Position numbers and translations under genes: made by a program. A stretch of DNA of 10,984 nt from Actinomycetes bacterium (lineage in GTDB: Bacteria > Actinomycetota > Humimicrobiia > Humimicrobiales > Humimicrobiaceae): the NCBI GenBank assembly GCA_030603375.1, contig JAUVXY010000036.1:1-10984 (forward strand). Reading direction: 5' to 3'. Below, in pieces: positions 1-6,848 of the stretch. The notes below the pieces were generated by a model. It saw nothing but the letters and a program-made list of their open reading frames with translations, had not been told where the DNA came from and ran no database searches. Position 1 is the first letter of the stretch. Each line of letters starts with the position of its first letter.

Positions 1-214
1 TTGTATCAATACCATTTATAAATACATCTCCAGAATATCTACTATACACACCACCTAGTATCTTTATTAAAGTAGACTTCCCAGCACCATTTTCGCCAAC
101 TATCGCATGAATTTCTCCATTAAATATCTTAAATGAAACATTTTTTAAGGCTTTAACACCAGCAAAATATTTTGACAAATTTTTAAATTCTATTATACTT
201 TTATTATTTTCCAT
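1..214 (-). CDS. Sugar ABC transporter ATP-binding protein, N-terminal part (RbsA/MglA-like), cut by window edge
   Basis: The frame opens with ATG at 214 and stays open for 71 codons to the left edge. It encodes the start of a cytoplasmic ABC ATPase that would power the importer encoded just upstream. The Walker A motif GENGAGKST is visible at about residues 40-48, preceded by the usual strand pattern (YFAGVKALKNVSF, then GEIHAIVG). GENGAGKST together with 'LSKYFAGVKAL' is typical of the tandem-domain RbsA/MglA/XylG group, which are about 500 residues long, so most of the gene lies outside the window. The ribosome-binding site before the ATG is weak: GAGG lies about 17 nt upstream. Expression may therefore depend on coupling or on the mRNA leader. 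It follows the binding-protein gene by 66 bp, with a hairpin in the gap. Confidence 0.93.
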   Translation of the reverse strand, partial: MENNKSIIEFKNLSKYFAGVKALKNVSFKIFNGEIHAIVGENGAGKSTLIKILGGVYSRYSGDVFINGIDT

Positions 215-239
215 AATTTTAATAATGAAACCTCATTTT

Positions 240-271
240 TTAGTTAGCTCCATATAAATGGAGCTAACTAA
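240..271 (-). other. Perfect intercistronic stem-loop after the binding-protein gene
   Basis: Positions 241-253 (TAGTTAGCTCCAT) pair exactly with 258-270, giving a 13-bp stem with a 4-nt loop; 240/271 adds one more A-T pair. It begins about 10 nt after the binding-protein stop codon. On the operon mRNA the stem is followed by A residues, not a U-run, so it is not a standard intrinsic terminator in the direction of the genes; the T-run lies on the other strand. Inferred role: a 3'-end stabilising or attenuating structure that keeps the binding-protein transcript more abundant than the ATPase transcript, as is known for hairpins in other sugar ABC operons. Confidence 0.75.
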
Positions 272-280
272 CTTTTTATT

Positions 281-1354
281 CTATTGAGTTATTGTCTTCC
301 AAAATTCTTTATATTCTTCTATAGAATATCTTCCTTCTCCACCTTCCTTAGTAATAATATCAAGACCTGCATCTACTATCTCGTTATATTTAGCATCAGG
401 GTTCGTAATAAGATCATATAATATTTTAGAGCCTTCATATCCCCAATCAAAATATCTTTGGCCAACTAACCCATATACAATACCTTCTTCTATATAAACT
501 TGTTGGGGCTCTATTGAATCGAAAGTAACTATAGTTAATCCACCTGCTTTAGCCTTTTCTGCTACTGTAGGCATTGTATCTGTAGTACCAAAGAAAGGAA
601 ATCCATCAACAGCTATCCAACCACTTATTTCAGGATGGGATTTTGTATAATCTTCAAAAGCTTGAACTGATTTACCAATTTCCATTCCACCACCTGTTAC
701 TATATCTACAATTTCAATGTTTGGAGCTATTTCTTCAAGCTTATCTTTGGCACCATCATATCTATCTTGTAGATTCGCAGCACCAATCTGTACATTCCAA
801 ATAGCTATCTTGCCTTCTGTACCCATTCCATCAACTAATAATTTTGCCATCTCAATTCCGCCTTGATAATTATTTGAACCATAGTAAAGTATTCTGTCAC
901 TACCAGCAGCATCAGAATCCCAACAAATCACTTTAATTCCTGCTTTCACTGCTTCATTAATTGCTGGAGTAATAGCTTCGGCGTCATTAACCGATAATCC
1001 AATTCCATCAACTTTTTTAACAACCATATCTTCTATAAACTTGCTTTGAAGAGCAGGGTCATCAGCAGTTGGTCCAGTCCATATGATTTTAAACCCAAGC
1101 TCTTCTGCTGCAGCCTCACAACCTCTTCCAGCAATCGCAAATACTGGGTTGTCAATAGTTTTTGGCATCATCATTATAACTACTTCTTTCTTAGTTTCCT
1201 CTTCCTCAGCTTCTTCTGCTACCTCTTCTTCAGCAACTACTTCTTCAGTTGTTCCCTCAGATGTAACTTCTTTCTTACATCCAGCAAAAGAAAAACTTGC
1301 TATAATAACTATAGTCAGCACTGTTACAATCGACCATGATATTAGTTTTTTCAT
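281..1354 (-). CDS. Sugar ABC transporter substrate-binding lipoprotein (Peripla_BP_4 / ribose-binding type)
   Basis: The product is 357 residues, the usual size for periplasmic sugar-binding proteins of the RbsB/IbpA class. Residues 1-25 form a signal peptide ending in a lipobox (SFAG before Cys26), so the mature protein should be lipid-anchored by Cys26. Residues about 28-58 are a Glu/Thr-rich flexible linker. The two-lobed binding domain follows: 'KTIDNPVFAIAGRG' is the first-strand motif, 'VDGIGLSVND' and 'CWDSDAAGSDR' are the usual hinge and ligand segments, and 'YYGSNNYQGG' follows. The ATG at 1354 has GGAAGG six bases upstream. It lies 249 bp after the permease frame and 66 bp before the ATPase gene. 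The ligand cannot be read from the sequence. The neighbouring inositol-phosphate synthase and kinase make a cyclitol or a pentose/hexose the main candidates (inference). Confidence 0.95.
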   Translation of the reverse strand: MKKLISWSIVTVLTIVIIASFSFAGCKKEVTSEGTTEEVVAEEEVAEEAEEEETKKEVVIMMMPKTIDNPVFAIAGRGCEAAAEELGFKIIWTGPTADDPALQSKFIEDMVVKKVDGIGLSVNDAEAITPAINEAVKAGIKVICWDSDAAGSDRILYYGSNNYQGGIEMAKLLVDGMGTEGKIAIWNVQIGAANLQDRYDGAKDKLEEIAPNIEIVDIVTGGGMEIGKSVQAFEDYTKSHPEISGWIAVDGFPFFGTTDTMPTVAEKAKAGGLTIVTFDSIEPQQVYIEEGIVYGLVGQRYFDWGYEGSKILYDLITNPDAKYNEIVDAGLDIITKEGGEGRYSIEEYKEFWKTITQ

Positions 1355-1460
1355 TTTTTGCCTTCCTTTAGTTAATCACTTATTCAACATCTTTTAATAA
1401 ATTTTCCACGAAACTTGTTTAAAGCCAAGCTTCCATGTTTAAGCATCGTTGAGCTAGATC

Positions 1461-1553
1461 TTACATTGTTATCATATTTACCTCCCATCTATCGTGTTGA
1501 TAAGATAATAATCTTTCTAATTAAATTTTTTTAAAATTCATATCACCCCCTTT
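1461..1553 (-). promoter_or_regulatory. Leader of the binding-protein gene with two strong RBSs opening mini-ORFs
   Basis: The 249-bp gap 1355-1603 holds no full gene. Within it, AAAGGGGGTGAT (1553-1542) is one base away from the full anti-Shine-Dalgarno complement and abuts ATG 1541, which opens MNFKKI and stops at 1521. Further on, GGGAGG (1486-1481), five bases before ATG 1475, opens the four-residue frame MITM, which stops at 1461. The true binding-protein RBS is separate, near 1361-1366. Seen: the sites and frames. Inferred: leader-peptide translation or ribosome standby affecting mRNA stability. They could also be remnants of a decayed gene. Confidence 0.4.
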
Positions 1554-1603
1554 ATTTCATAATCTTAATTAACTATTAGTTTCATCCATGCCTTACAGAA
1601 AGT

Positions 1604-2557
1604 TTATTTCTGACTAGCAAATGTTTTCCTTGCTTGGTCTATGAGAATCGCTGCTAGTACAATTAACCCCATAGCGGTTTTTTGCCAGTAAGCCGAAACA
1701 TCTATTAATACAAGACCATTTAACATTACTCCCATTATCGCAATTCCAGCCACATTTCCTAAAACACTACCAACACCACCAGCCAATGATGCTCCTCCAA
1801 TAACAGTCCCAGCTACTATATCTAGCTCATAACCACTTGCTAATAAAGACTGCGCTACGCCCAACCTAGAACTCAATAATATTCCACCTAATGCAGAAAG
1901 TGTTCCTGAAAGCATATAAGCTACATATTTGACCTTAACAATATTTATGCCAGAAAGTCATGCCGCAACATCATTTCCTCCAACTGCATAAATCTCATAA
2001 CCCCATACTGTTTTAGTTAAAAAGAGATAAAGCAAAATTGCTATAACAAAATATACCACTACAGGAATTGGTACTATTTTAAACATATACCCAGCACCAA
2101 TTTTCAAATAATTTTCGGGTAAACCGTACACTGTTTCAGCTTTTGTCAAAATAAAAGTTAAACCACGAACTACGCTCATCATTGCAAGTGTTGCAATAAC
2201 AGGATTTAGTTTAGTCTTTGTAATAAGAAATGAATTTATTACTCCAACAGTTGTGCCGGTCAAAAGACCTGCTAATATTGATAGTGGGATGGGAATTCCA
2301 GCCTTCAGACACAACGCTGTGTTAATTGAAGCAAGTGCCATAACTGAACCACTAGTTAAATCTAGACATCCAGTAATAACTACTACCAACTGTCCCAATG
2401 CACTAATTCCTGTAAAAGAAAATGCCCTAAGTGTATTAAAGATATTTTCAGCCTCTAAAAAATATTTAGAACTTAAAGAAAATATTAACATCAAGATTGC
2501 TAGAGCTCCAATGATTCCAACATCACTTTTCATGCCTCTTAACTTACCCAATAACAT
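1604..2557 (-). pseudogene. Sugar ABC transporter permease (RbsC-like) interrupted by one in-frame TGA
   Basis: The inner-membrane permease of a ribose-type importer, normally about 320 residues. Here a single frame runs from ATG 2557 (AAGGGA seven bases upstream) to TAA at 1604, 317 codons long, broken only by TGA at 1960-1958. The first 199 residues contain several hydrophobic helices and the family segment 'GQLVVVITGCLDLTSGSVMALASI'. The break follows 'YAVGGNDVAA', and the frame resumes with 'LSGINIVKVKYVAYMLSGTLSALGG'. In RbsC-type permeases this junction reads GGNE-A-A-x-R-L-S-G-I-N, so the TGA sits at the conserved Arg and one C-to-T change from CGA explains it. No frameshift is present and the distal 114 codons look intact. 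There is no good RBS for restart at ATG 1915. The UGA is followed by C, a context known to be leaky, so readthrough is possible. Otherwise it is a fresh nonsense mutation or a sequence error. Confidence 0.9.
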
Positions 2558-2671
2558 ATTTTTATCCCTTTTAATTTTATTTACCTTGTTAATATTTATT
2601 GTGGCCTCCTAACTATTTTTTTGATTCAATAATAAACCAATTTTATATCTCTCTATTTATAAGTCTTTTGC

Positions 2672-3310
2672 CTATATTTCCTTACCAGTAAGATTTTTTC
2701 CTAAACTGCCACCTGGATGGTACAAAGCAAAATCTTCTTTTTTAAACCCTTTCAGATAGGATACTGTTACTGCAAGTGCATCACCTATAATTAAAGTCGC
2801 AGTTGCGCTTGTTGTTGGCGCTAAATTTAAGTGATCCGCTTCCCTTAGTTTTCCTATTGAAACATGGGCATGACTATTTTTAGCCATAGTCGACTCTGAA
2901 TTAGAAGTAATTGAAATTTTCTTGCATCCAATCCTATTTAGAGTTGGAAAACAATTCAGCATCTCCCTGGTTTCTCCTGAATTAGATAAAGCTATAACTA
3001 CATCATCTTTTTCAATCATTCCCAAATCACCATGCAAAGCTTCATCACCATGAACAAAAAAAGATGGAGTTCCTGTTGACGCCATTGAAGCAGCAATTTT
3101 TTTCCCTACGTGCCCCGATTTTCCAATACCCATTATTATAACTTTCCCCTTGCAGTTTAAAATTGCATCAGCAGCTTTAGTAAAATTATCATCAATACAG
3201 TTAAGCAATTTTTTTGCACCATCAATTTCTTTATTTACTACGCTTTTTGCATAAGATATTACTTTATTTTTGTTTAAACCTTTATCTATTTTTAGATTAT
3301 AGCTTACCAT
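2672..3310 (-). CDS. SIS-domain sugar-phosphate isomerase, KdsD/GutQ (KpsF) type, without CBS domains
   Basis: I chose ATG 3310 (212 residues) over the in-frame GTG at 3322 because GAGGG lies five bases before the ATG. The family interconverts ketose and aldose phosphates, classically ribulose-5-phosphate and arabinose-5-phosphate, in the cytoplasm. The SIS core is clear: 'GIGKSGHVGKKIAASMASTG' at 61-80, 'HGDEALHGDLGM' at 87-98, the phosphate-binding 'SNSGET' at 109-114, 'LAPTTSATATLIIGDALAV' at 163-181 and 'HPGGSLG' at 198-204. Full-length members run to about 320 residues with two C-terminal CBS domains. This one stops eight residues after HPGGSLG, and no CBS-like sequence follows in the 114-bp gap. 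CBS-less forms are known, so it is probably functional. Its place between a dehydrogenase and a transporter argues for sugar catabolism rather than lipopolysaccharide Kdo synthesis (inference). Confidence 0.9.
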   Translation of the reverse strand: MVSYNLKIDKGLNKNKVISYAKSVVNKEIDGAKKLLNCIDDNFTKAADAILNCKGKVIIMGIGKSGHVGKKIAASMASTGTPSFFVHGDEALHGDLGMIEKDDVVIALSNSGETREMLNCFPTLNRIGCKKISITSNSESTMAKNSHAHVSIGKLREADHLNLAPTTSATATLIIGDALAVTVSYLKGFKKEDFALYHPGGSLGKNLTGKEI

Positions 3311-3339
3311 ACCAACCCTCACTTAGTCTTTTTATTAAA

Positions 3340-4515
3340 TCACTTACCTTTAGTAAAATATGGCGGGACAACCTCTTCTTTAAGCGGCAAATCCACCCAG
3401 CCATCTTCTTCCATTGATTTAAACACAGCACAAAGTACTTCCATATCTTTTGCACCATCTTCCATCTTTATAACCGGCTCCTTTCCATAAGCAATACATT
3501 CAATGAAGTGCTGAATCATTTTCTTGTACGCCCATCCTCTTGGAGGATAAATGGAAACCCATCTTTTCTGAAGTGGTGTTGTCACATTATCCGTTGCCCA
3601 GAAAACTTGAGGATAACGGTAATCTCTAACTATTTCAGGCAGTTCTTCCCAGCTATAGTCTCTGTCGATATATATAGCCATAGGAGCAGATTGATATGGA
3701 TTCTGGGCCTCTGAGCTTGTAAGGATCGTACCTCTGGTTCCCAGCAGTTCGCATCCTTGCGTTACAGCAGGTGAATATCTGTTTAGGTCAACCATTCCAT
3801 ACGTATTATCTTCAAATTCAATCTGGATATAAACACAATCATCAAGTGGAGTATAATCCTGGGGCCTTGTTATATTCTTGGCAATGCCACAAACTCTCTT
3901 GACCTCTTTTCCCATAAGCCACAGAAGCAAATCTACCATGTGGGAACCTAAATCAAATAATGCTCCTGCACCGGCAAGCTTTGGATCCTGTCTGAATTTT
4001 GAATAGGATATCATTTCATGATAGAGATCCCAGGATTCATGAGATTTTGAGCTTCCCATTTTAAGGTCGCCTATAACACCCTGGCTTATCAGCTCTTTGG
4101 CAATAAGATGCTGCTCCCAGAAGCGGTAATTGCAGCCCACCATTACCTTTGTATTATATTTTTTTGCAGTATTTACAATATCCCAGGCTTCATAGTTAGT
4201 GCATGCAAAAGGTTTTTCTATAATCACATGTTTTCCTGCCTGGGCACAGGCTATTGCTTGTTCATGGTGATAAACGTTTGGAGAGGAGATAATTACAAGA
4301 TCGATGTCATCTCTTTTTAGCATTTCCTGATAATCCTTATATGCTGCCTTTGCTCCCCATTTTCCAACTGCGTTCTCTGTATATTTTTCTACAACATCAC
4401 ATGCCCCAATAAGCTCTGCTTCTGAAATTTGATTTATTGATGGAAAATGAGCTATTTCAGCAACACTGCCACAACCTATTATGCCAATACCGACTTTTTT
4501 TACTTCTTTATCCAT
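3340..4515 (-). CDS. Gfo/Idh/MocA-family NAD(P)-dependent oxidoreductase
   Basis: A 391-residue cytoplasmic dehydrogenase of the family that oxidises sugars and cyclitols, including inositol 2-dehydrogenases. The N-terminal Rossmann fold shows 'GIIGCGSVAE' at 11-20. The family motif EKPF is at 100-103, with Lys101 as expected catalytic lysine. The segment 'GALFDLGSHMVDLLLWLMG' at 184-202 supplies the Asp188-xxx-His192 pair that matches the D-x-x-x-H of inositol dehydrogenases. ATG 4515 has GGAAGG seven bases upstream, and the stop is TGA. It is separated from the upstream kinase by 76 bp and from the isomerase by 29 bp. Base composition differs from its neighbours: the lines I counted inside it are about 40-42% G+C against 25-28% in the kinase and permease. 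This suggests it was acquired separately. The exact substrate is not readable. Confidence 0.94.
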   Translation of the reverse strand: MDKEVKKVGIGIIGCGSVAEIAHFPSINQISEAELIGACDVVEKYTENAVGKWGAKAAYKDYQEMLKRDDIDLVIISSPNVYHHEQAIACAQAGKHVIIEKPFACTNYEAWDIVNTAKKYNTKVMVGCNYRFWEQHLIAKELISQGVIGDLKMGSSKSHESWDLYHEMISYSKFRQDPKLAGAGALFDLGSHMVDLLLWLMGKEVKRVCGIAKNITRPQDYTPLDDCVYIQIEFEDNTYGMVDLNRYSPAVTQGCELLGTRGTILTSSEAQNPYQSAPMAIYIDRDYSWEELPEIVRDYRYPQVFWATDNVTTPLQKRWVSIYPPRGWAYKKMIQHFIECIAYGKEPVIKMEDGAKDMEVLCAVFKSMEEDGWVDLPLKEEVVPPYFTKGK

Positions 4516-4591
4516 TATGATACCTTCCTAATTAAATTTATTTTTTTCAGACTCCCTTAAAAAATTTCACACATGAGCTAAAAACAAAAAT

Positions 4592-5506
4592 TTACTTTAT
4601 CAAGCCTTCAATAACTTTAACCCTTTTCTCAACTTCTTCTATATTTGGCATTCTATCAGCTACTACTCCTCCGCTTTTTTCAATAACATATGAAGTAGCT
4701 GCAGTTCCATATATTGCTGAAATATATGGATCATTGCTTGCGAGAAACTTAACTAGAAAACCGGCAAGATAACAATCACCAGCACCCGTAGGATCAATAA
4801 TTTTTTTTATTGGAAAGGGAGAAATATAACTTTCTATATCTTTTGTTTTAATATACGAACCTTTTTCACCCAGTGTTATAACACAAATTTTTGCTCCCCA
4901 ATCAATTATTTTTTTAGAAATTACTTTTTCATCTAAGTCGCTTGTACCAAAAATATGAGAATAATCCTCCACAGATGCTTTCACAATATCAAAATACGGA
5001 CAAATTTTTTTTATTTCATTCCCGTCCTTTATTTCTGGATGAGTATCAGATGTACCGCCACCATATCCACCTAAATCTACAGCCATAATTTTTCCAAGGC
5101 CAACAATCTTTTCTATCGTTTTAATATTAACCTCATAGTCCATAGGGCATATATAAAATATCTTAGCATCAAGATATTCTTCTGGAATATCTTTAAAAAA
5201 AATATCTTCTGCTTTAGTTATAAATCTCAATGTTTTATTTCCATTACTATCATAGATAAGCTCGTTGTTAGTTGATTTTTCCCCGACTATTGTCCCATTC
5301 TTATCAATCTGAAGTTCATCAAAAACATTAAGCAAACTCTTAGGAAAATCTTTTCCAATTTTTGTTACTATACCAACCTTTGCACCAAGTGAAGCCATGC
5401 AAACAGATGAATAAGCTACGGGACTTCCCAGAACCGGAGATACCTCTCTATCTGGAAATATTATTTTCTCATTTAATATATGGCCTGATACTGCAATATC
5501 TACCAA
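4592..5506 (-). CDS. PfkB-family carbohydrate kinase, possibly a myo-inositol kinase
   Basis: A 304-residue ribokinase-fold enzyme that would phosphorylate a sugar or cyclitol with ATP in the cytoplasm. The diagnostic C-terminal signature 'DPTGAGDCYLAGF' is at 238-250, with Asp244 as catalytic base. 'VKASVED' at 175-181 and 'TLGEKGSY' at 211-218 are the expected ATP-site elements. The start is TTG 5506: AAAGGGG lies seven bases upstream, inside the end of the synthase gene, and the start overlaps that gene's TAG by 7 nt, so the two are translationally coupled. The N-terminal pattern (SGH, then a T..NEL.Y..GN segment at about 79-90 and VDLGGY at 143-148) resembles, from memory, the Thermococcus and plant myo-inositol 3-kinases more than ribokinase or fructokinase. 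That and the synthase neighbour suggest myo-inositol as substrate. The family is certain; the substrate is inference. Confidence 0.92.
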   Translation of the reverse strand: MVDIAVSGHILNEKIIFPDREVSPVLGSPVAYSSVCMASLGAKVGIVTKIGKDFPKSLLNVFDELQIDKNGTIVGEKSTNNELIYDSNGNKTLRFITKAEDIFFKDIPEEYLDAKIFYICPMDYEVNIKTIEKIVGLGKIMAVDLGGYGGGTSDTHPEIKDGNEIKKICPYFDIVKASVEDYSHIFGTSDLDEKVISKKIIDWGAKICVITLGEKGSYIKTKDIESYISPFPIKKIIDPTGAGDCYLAGFLVKFLASNDPYISAIYGTAATSYVIEKSGGVVADRMPNIEEVEKRVKVIEGLIK

Positions 5507-6573
5507 TCTATTTCCCCTTTTATTAACTTCTCACAATTTTCTTTTGCTTCTTCGTCAGAGAACCTCTTTGGAGGATGCTTCATAAGGTAAGAGGAAGCAG
5601 AATACAATGGCCCTCCTATCTTTCTATCAAGGGCTATCTTTGCATATCTTATTGCATCAATAATACAGCCAGCAGCATTTGCAGAATCTTCTATTGAACA
5701 TTCAAGTAAAATTGTTACTGGATTTTCTCCAAAATTTTCGCCTTCAAAATAAAGGCGGCATATCTTTTTATCTCTTTGAAGACCAATGTAGCCAAATCCT
5801 ACCGAAACCTCTGTGTCATAAGGAATAACACTTTCCACGGATGATTTCTTAGAAAATTCTTTTGTTTCCCCTCTTTTTACTAAATTCACGAAATCGGTAT
5901 TTCCTGCAAAATTAAGTTGCGAAGTTTTATTTATTTTAACCCCTCTGTCTACACACAATTGGGCTAAAACTCTATGTAAGATAGTAGCGCCTATTTGTGA
6001 TTTTATATCGTCGCCAATTATTGGTACCTTTGCTTTTTTTGCTTTTTCTACAAATTCAGGATTACTTGTAATGAACTCTGGCATACAATTTATAAAAGCA
6101 CATCCTGCTTCAATTGCACAATTTGCATAAAACTTTGCTGCTTCTGCAGAGCCTGTTGGAATAAAATTCACAAGCATATCTGCCCGTGAATCTTTAAGCT
6201 CTTTTACTACATCACACGGCTTTAGGTCGTCAGCCACATCAAAAAATTCTCGCAGGTGTTTTGGAGCCCCATCAAGTATTGGACCCATTTTTACTTCTAC
6301 ATTTTGCTTGGGAACATCCGCAAATTTTGTCATATTATTTGGTTCTGTAAAAATAGCTTCCGACAGATCCTTCCCAACTTTTTTTCTGTCAATATCAAAT
6401 GCAGCCACATACTTTATATCTCTAATTTTGTAATCTCCCAGTACTGGGTGCATAAGGCCAGGAATCCATTTTTTGTTATCTTCTACATCATTGTACTTAT
6501 AGATACCTTGGACCAAATGACTTGTACAACACCCTATGCCAGCGACTGCAACTCTTATTTCATTATCTGCCAT
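5500..6573 (-). CDS. ino1: Myo-inositol-1-phosphate synthase (actinobacterial/archaeal type)
   Basis: A 357-residue NAD-dependent cytoplasmic enzyme. Known members convert glucose 6-phosphate to 1L-myo-inositol 1-phosphate (equal to D-inositol 3-phosphate) by oxidation, intramolecular aldol closure and reduction. The dinucleotide site is 'GIGCCTSHLVQG' near residue 12. The catalytic block 'GDDIKSQIGAT' is at about 187-197 with the invariant Lys191. 'LNFAGNTDF' follows, and 'IGGPLYSASSYLMKHPP' closes the domain at about 319-335. These match the Mycobacterium Ino1 pattern almost residue for residue, and the length equals that of the bacterial/archaeal class rather than the ~510-residue eukaryotic one. 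I chose ATG 6573 over the adjacent TTG 6576; GGAAGGA lies nine bases upstream. It is the first gene of a LacI-controlled transport and kinase operon, an unusual setting for a biosynthetic enzyme. Confidence 0.95.
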   Translation of the reverse strand: MADNEIRVAVAGIGCCTSHLVQGIYKYNDVEDNKKWIPGLMHPVLGDYKIRDIKYVAAFDIDRKKVGKDLSEAIFTEPNNMTKFADVPKQNVEVKMGPILDGAPKHLREFFDVADDLKPCDVVKELKDSRADMLVNFIPTGSAEAAKFYANCAIEAGCAFINCMPEFITSNPEFVEKAKKAKVPIIGDDIKSQIGATILHRVLAQLCVDRGVKINKTSQLNFAGNTDFVNLVKRGETKEFSKKSSVESVIPYDTEVSVGFGYIGLQRDKKICRLYFEGENFGENPVTILLECSIEDSANAAGCIIDAIRYAKIALDRKIGGPLYSASSYLMKHPPKRFSDEEAKENCEKLIKGEIDW

Positions 6574-6672
6574 CAATTACTTTCCTTCCATACTTTTATA
6601 TTCATTTTTGATTGTTAAAATACAGTTAACTAACAGCAATTAATTATCTTGTAAAAAAATTTCTAAATAAAA

Positions 6673-6701
6673 TTGAATTATTTATTTTATTGCATTATAA
6701 T
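6673..6701 (+). promoter_or_regulatory. Probable sigma70 promoter of the lacI-type gene
   Basis: TTGAAT at 6673-6678 and a perfect TATAAT at 6696-6701 are separated by exactly 17 bp, giving a predicted start near 6708 and a leader of about 140 nt before ATG 6849. The three operator-like units begin only a few bases after the predicted start. The region is very AT-rich, so a chance match is possible. Confidence 0.55.
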
Positions 6702-6714
6702 TTTTAAAATTGAT

Positions 6715-6753
6715 GTTATTGTTAACTGTTATCTATAACTGTTATCTATAACA
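6715..6753. repeat. Three tandem 13-bp units with GTTAT-NN-ATAAC palindromes: probable LacI-type operators
   Basis: Units start at 6715 (GTTATTGTTAAC), 6728 (GTTATCTATAAC) and 6741 (GTTATCTATAAC), each 12 bp plus one spacer base. The last two are identical and palindromic in their 5-bp arms; the first matches at 9 of 12 positions. The array lies between the -10 boxes of two facing promoters and covers both predicted start sites or their close surroundings. A related GTTAACTAAC palindrome is at 6625-6634 in the operon's 5' leader. Seen: the repeats and their placement. Inferred: binding by the neighbouring LacI-family protein. The central CG usual in LacI operators is absent. Confidence 0.65.
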
Positions 6754-6779
6754 ATACAATGCTTGAAAACTTTTGTCAA
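6751..6779 (-). promoter_or_regulatory. Probable sigma70 promoter of the inositol-phosphate synthase/transport operon
   Basis: On the minus strand a perfect TTGACA (6779-6774) is followed after exactly 17 bp by TATTGT (6756-6751). The predicted start is near 6744, inside the operator-like repeat array, giving a leader of about 170 nt before ATG 6573. The repeats begin right at the -10 box, so a bound repressor would block initiation directly. Confidence 0.7.
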
Positions 6780-6848
6780 CATTTTTTTGAAAAAAAAATA
6801 AATTTAATTTATCATCTTAAAAAAAGAACAGACAAAGAATGAGTTAAA

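Noticed and set aside
1046..1397. Plus-strand frames opposite the binding-protein gene
   Set aside because: Low-complexity Ser/Phe-rich shadows of the Glu-rich linker and signal peptide, with no RBS or family match.
1487..1498. 12-bp sequence ATCTATCGTGTT shared with 10133-10144, both upstream of genes on the same strand
   Set aside because: A 12-bp match between two places is expected by chance in 11 kb of AT-rich DNA; flanking similarity is limited to a TAATAATC-like stretch.
1604..1915. A separate 103-residue membrane protein gene starting at ATG 1915
   Set aside because: It is in the same frame as the upstream permease part and continues its alignment; there is no suitable RBS, so it is the distal part of the interrupted permease.
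1958..1960. TGA as selenocysteine, or as a reassigned codon
   Set aside because: The position is a conserved Arg, not Cys, and the dehydrogenase gene at 3340 ends in TGA; other genes show no internal TGA.
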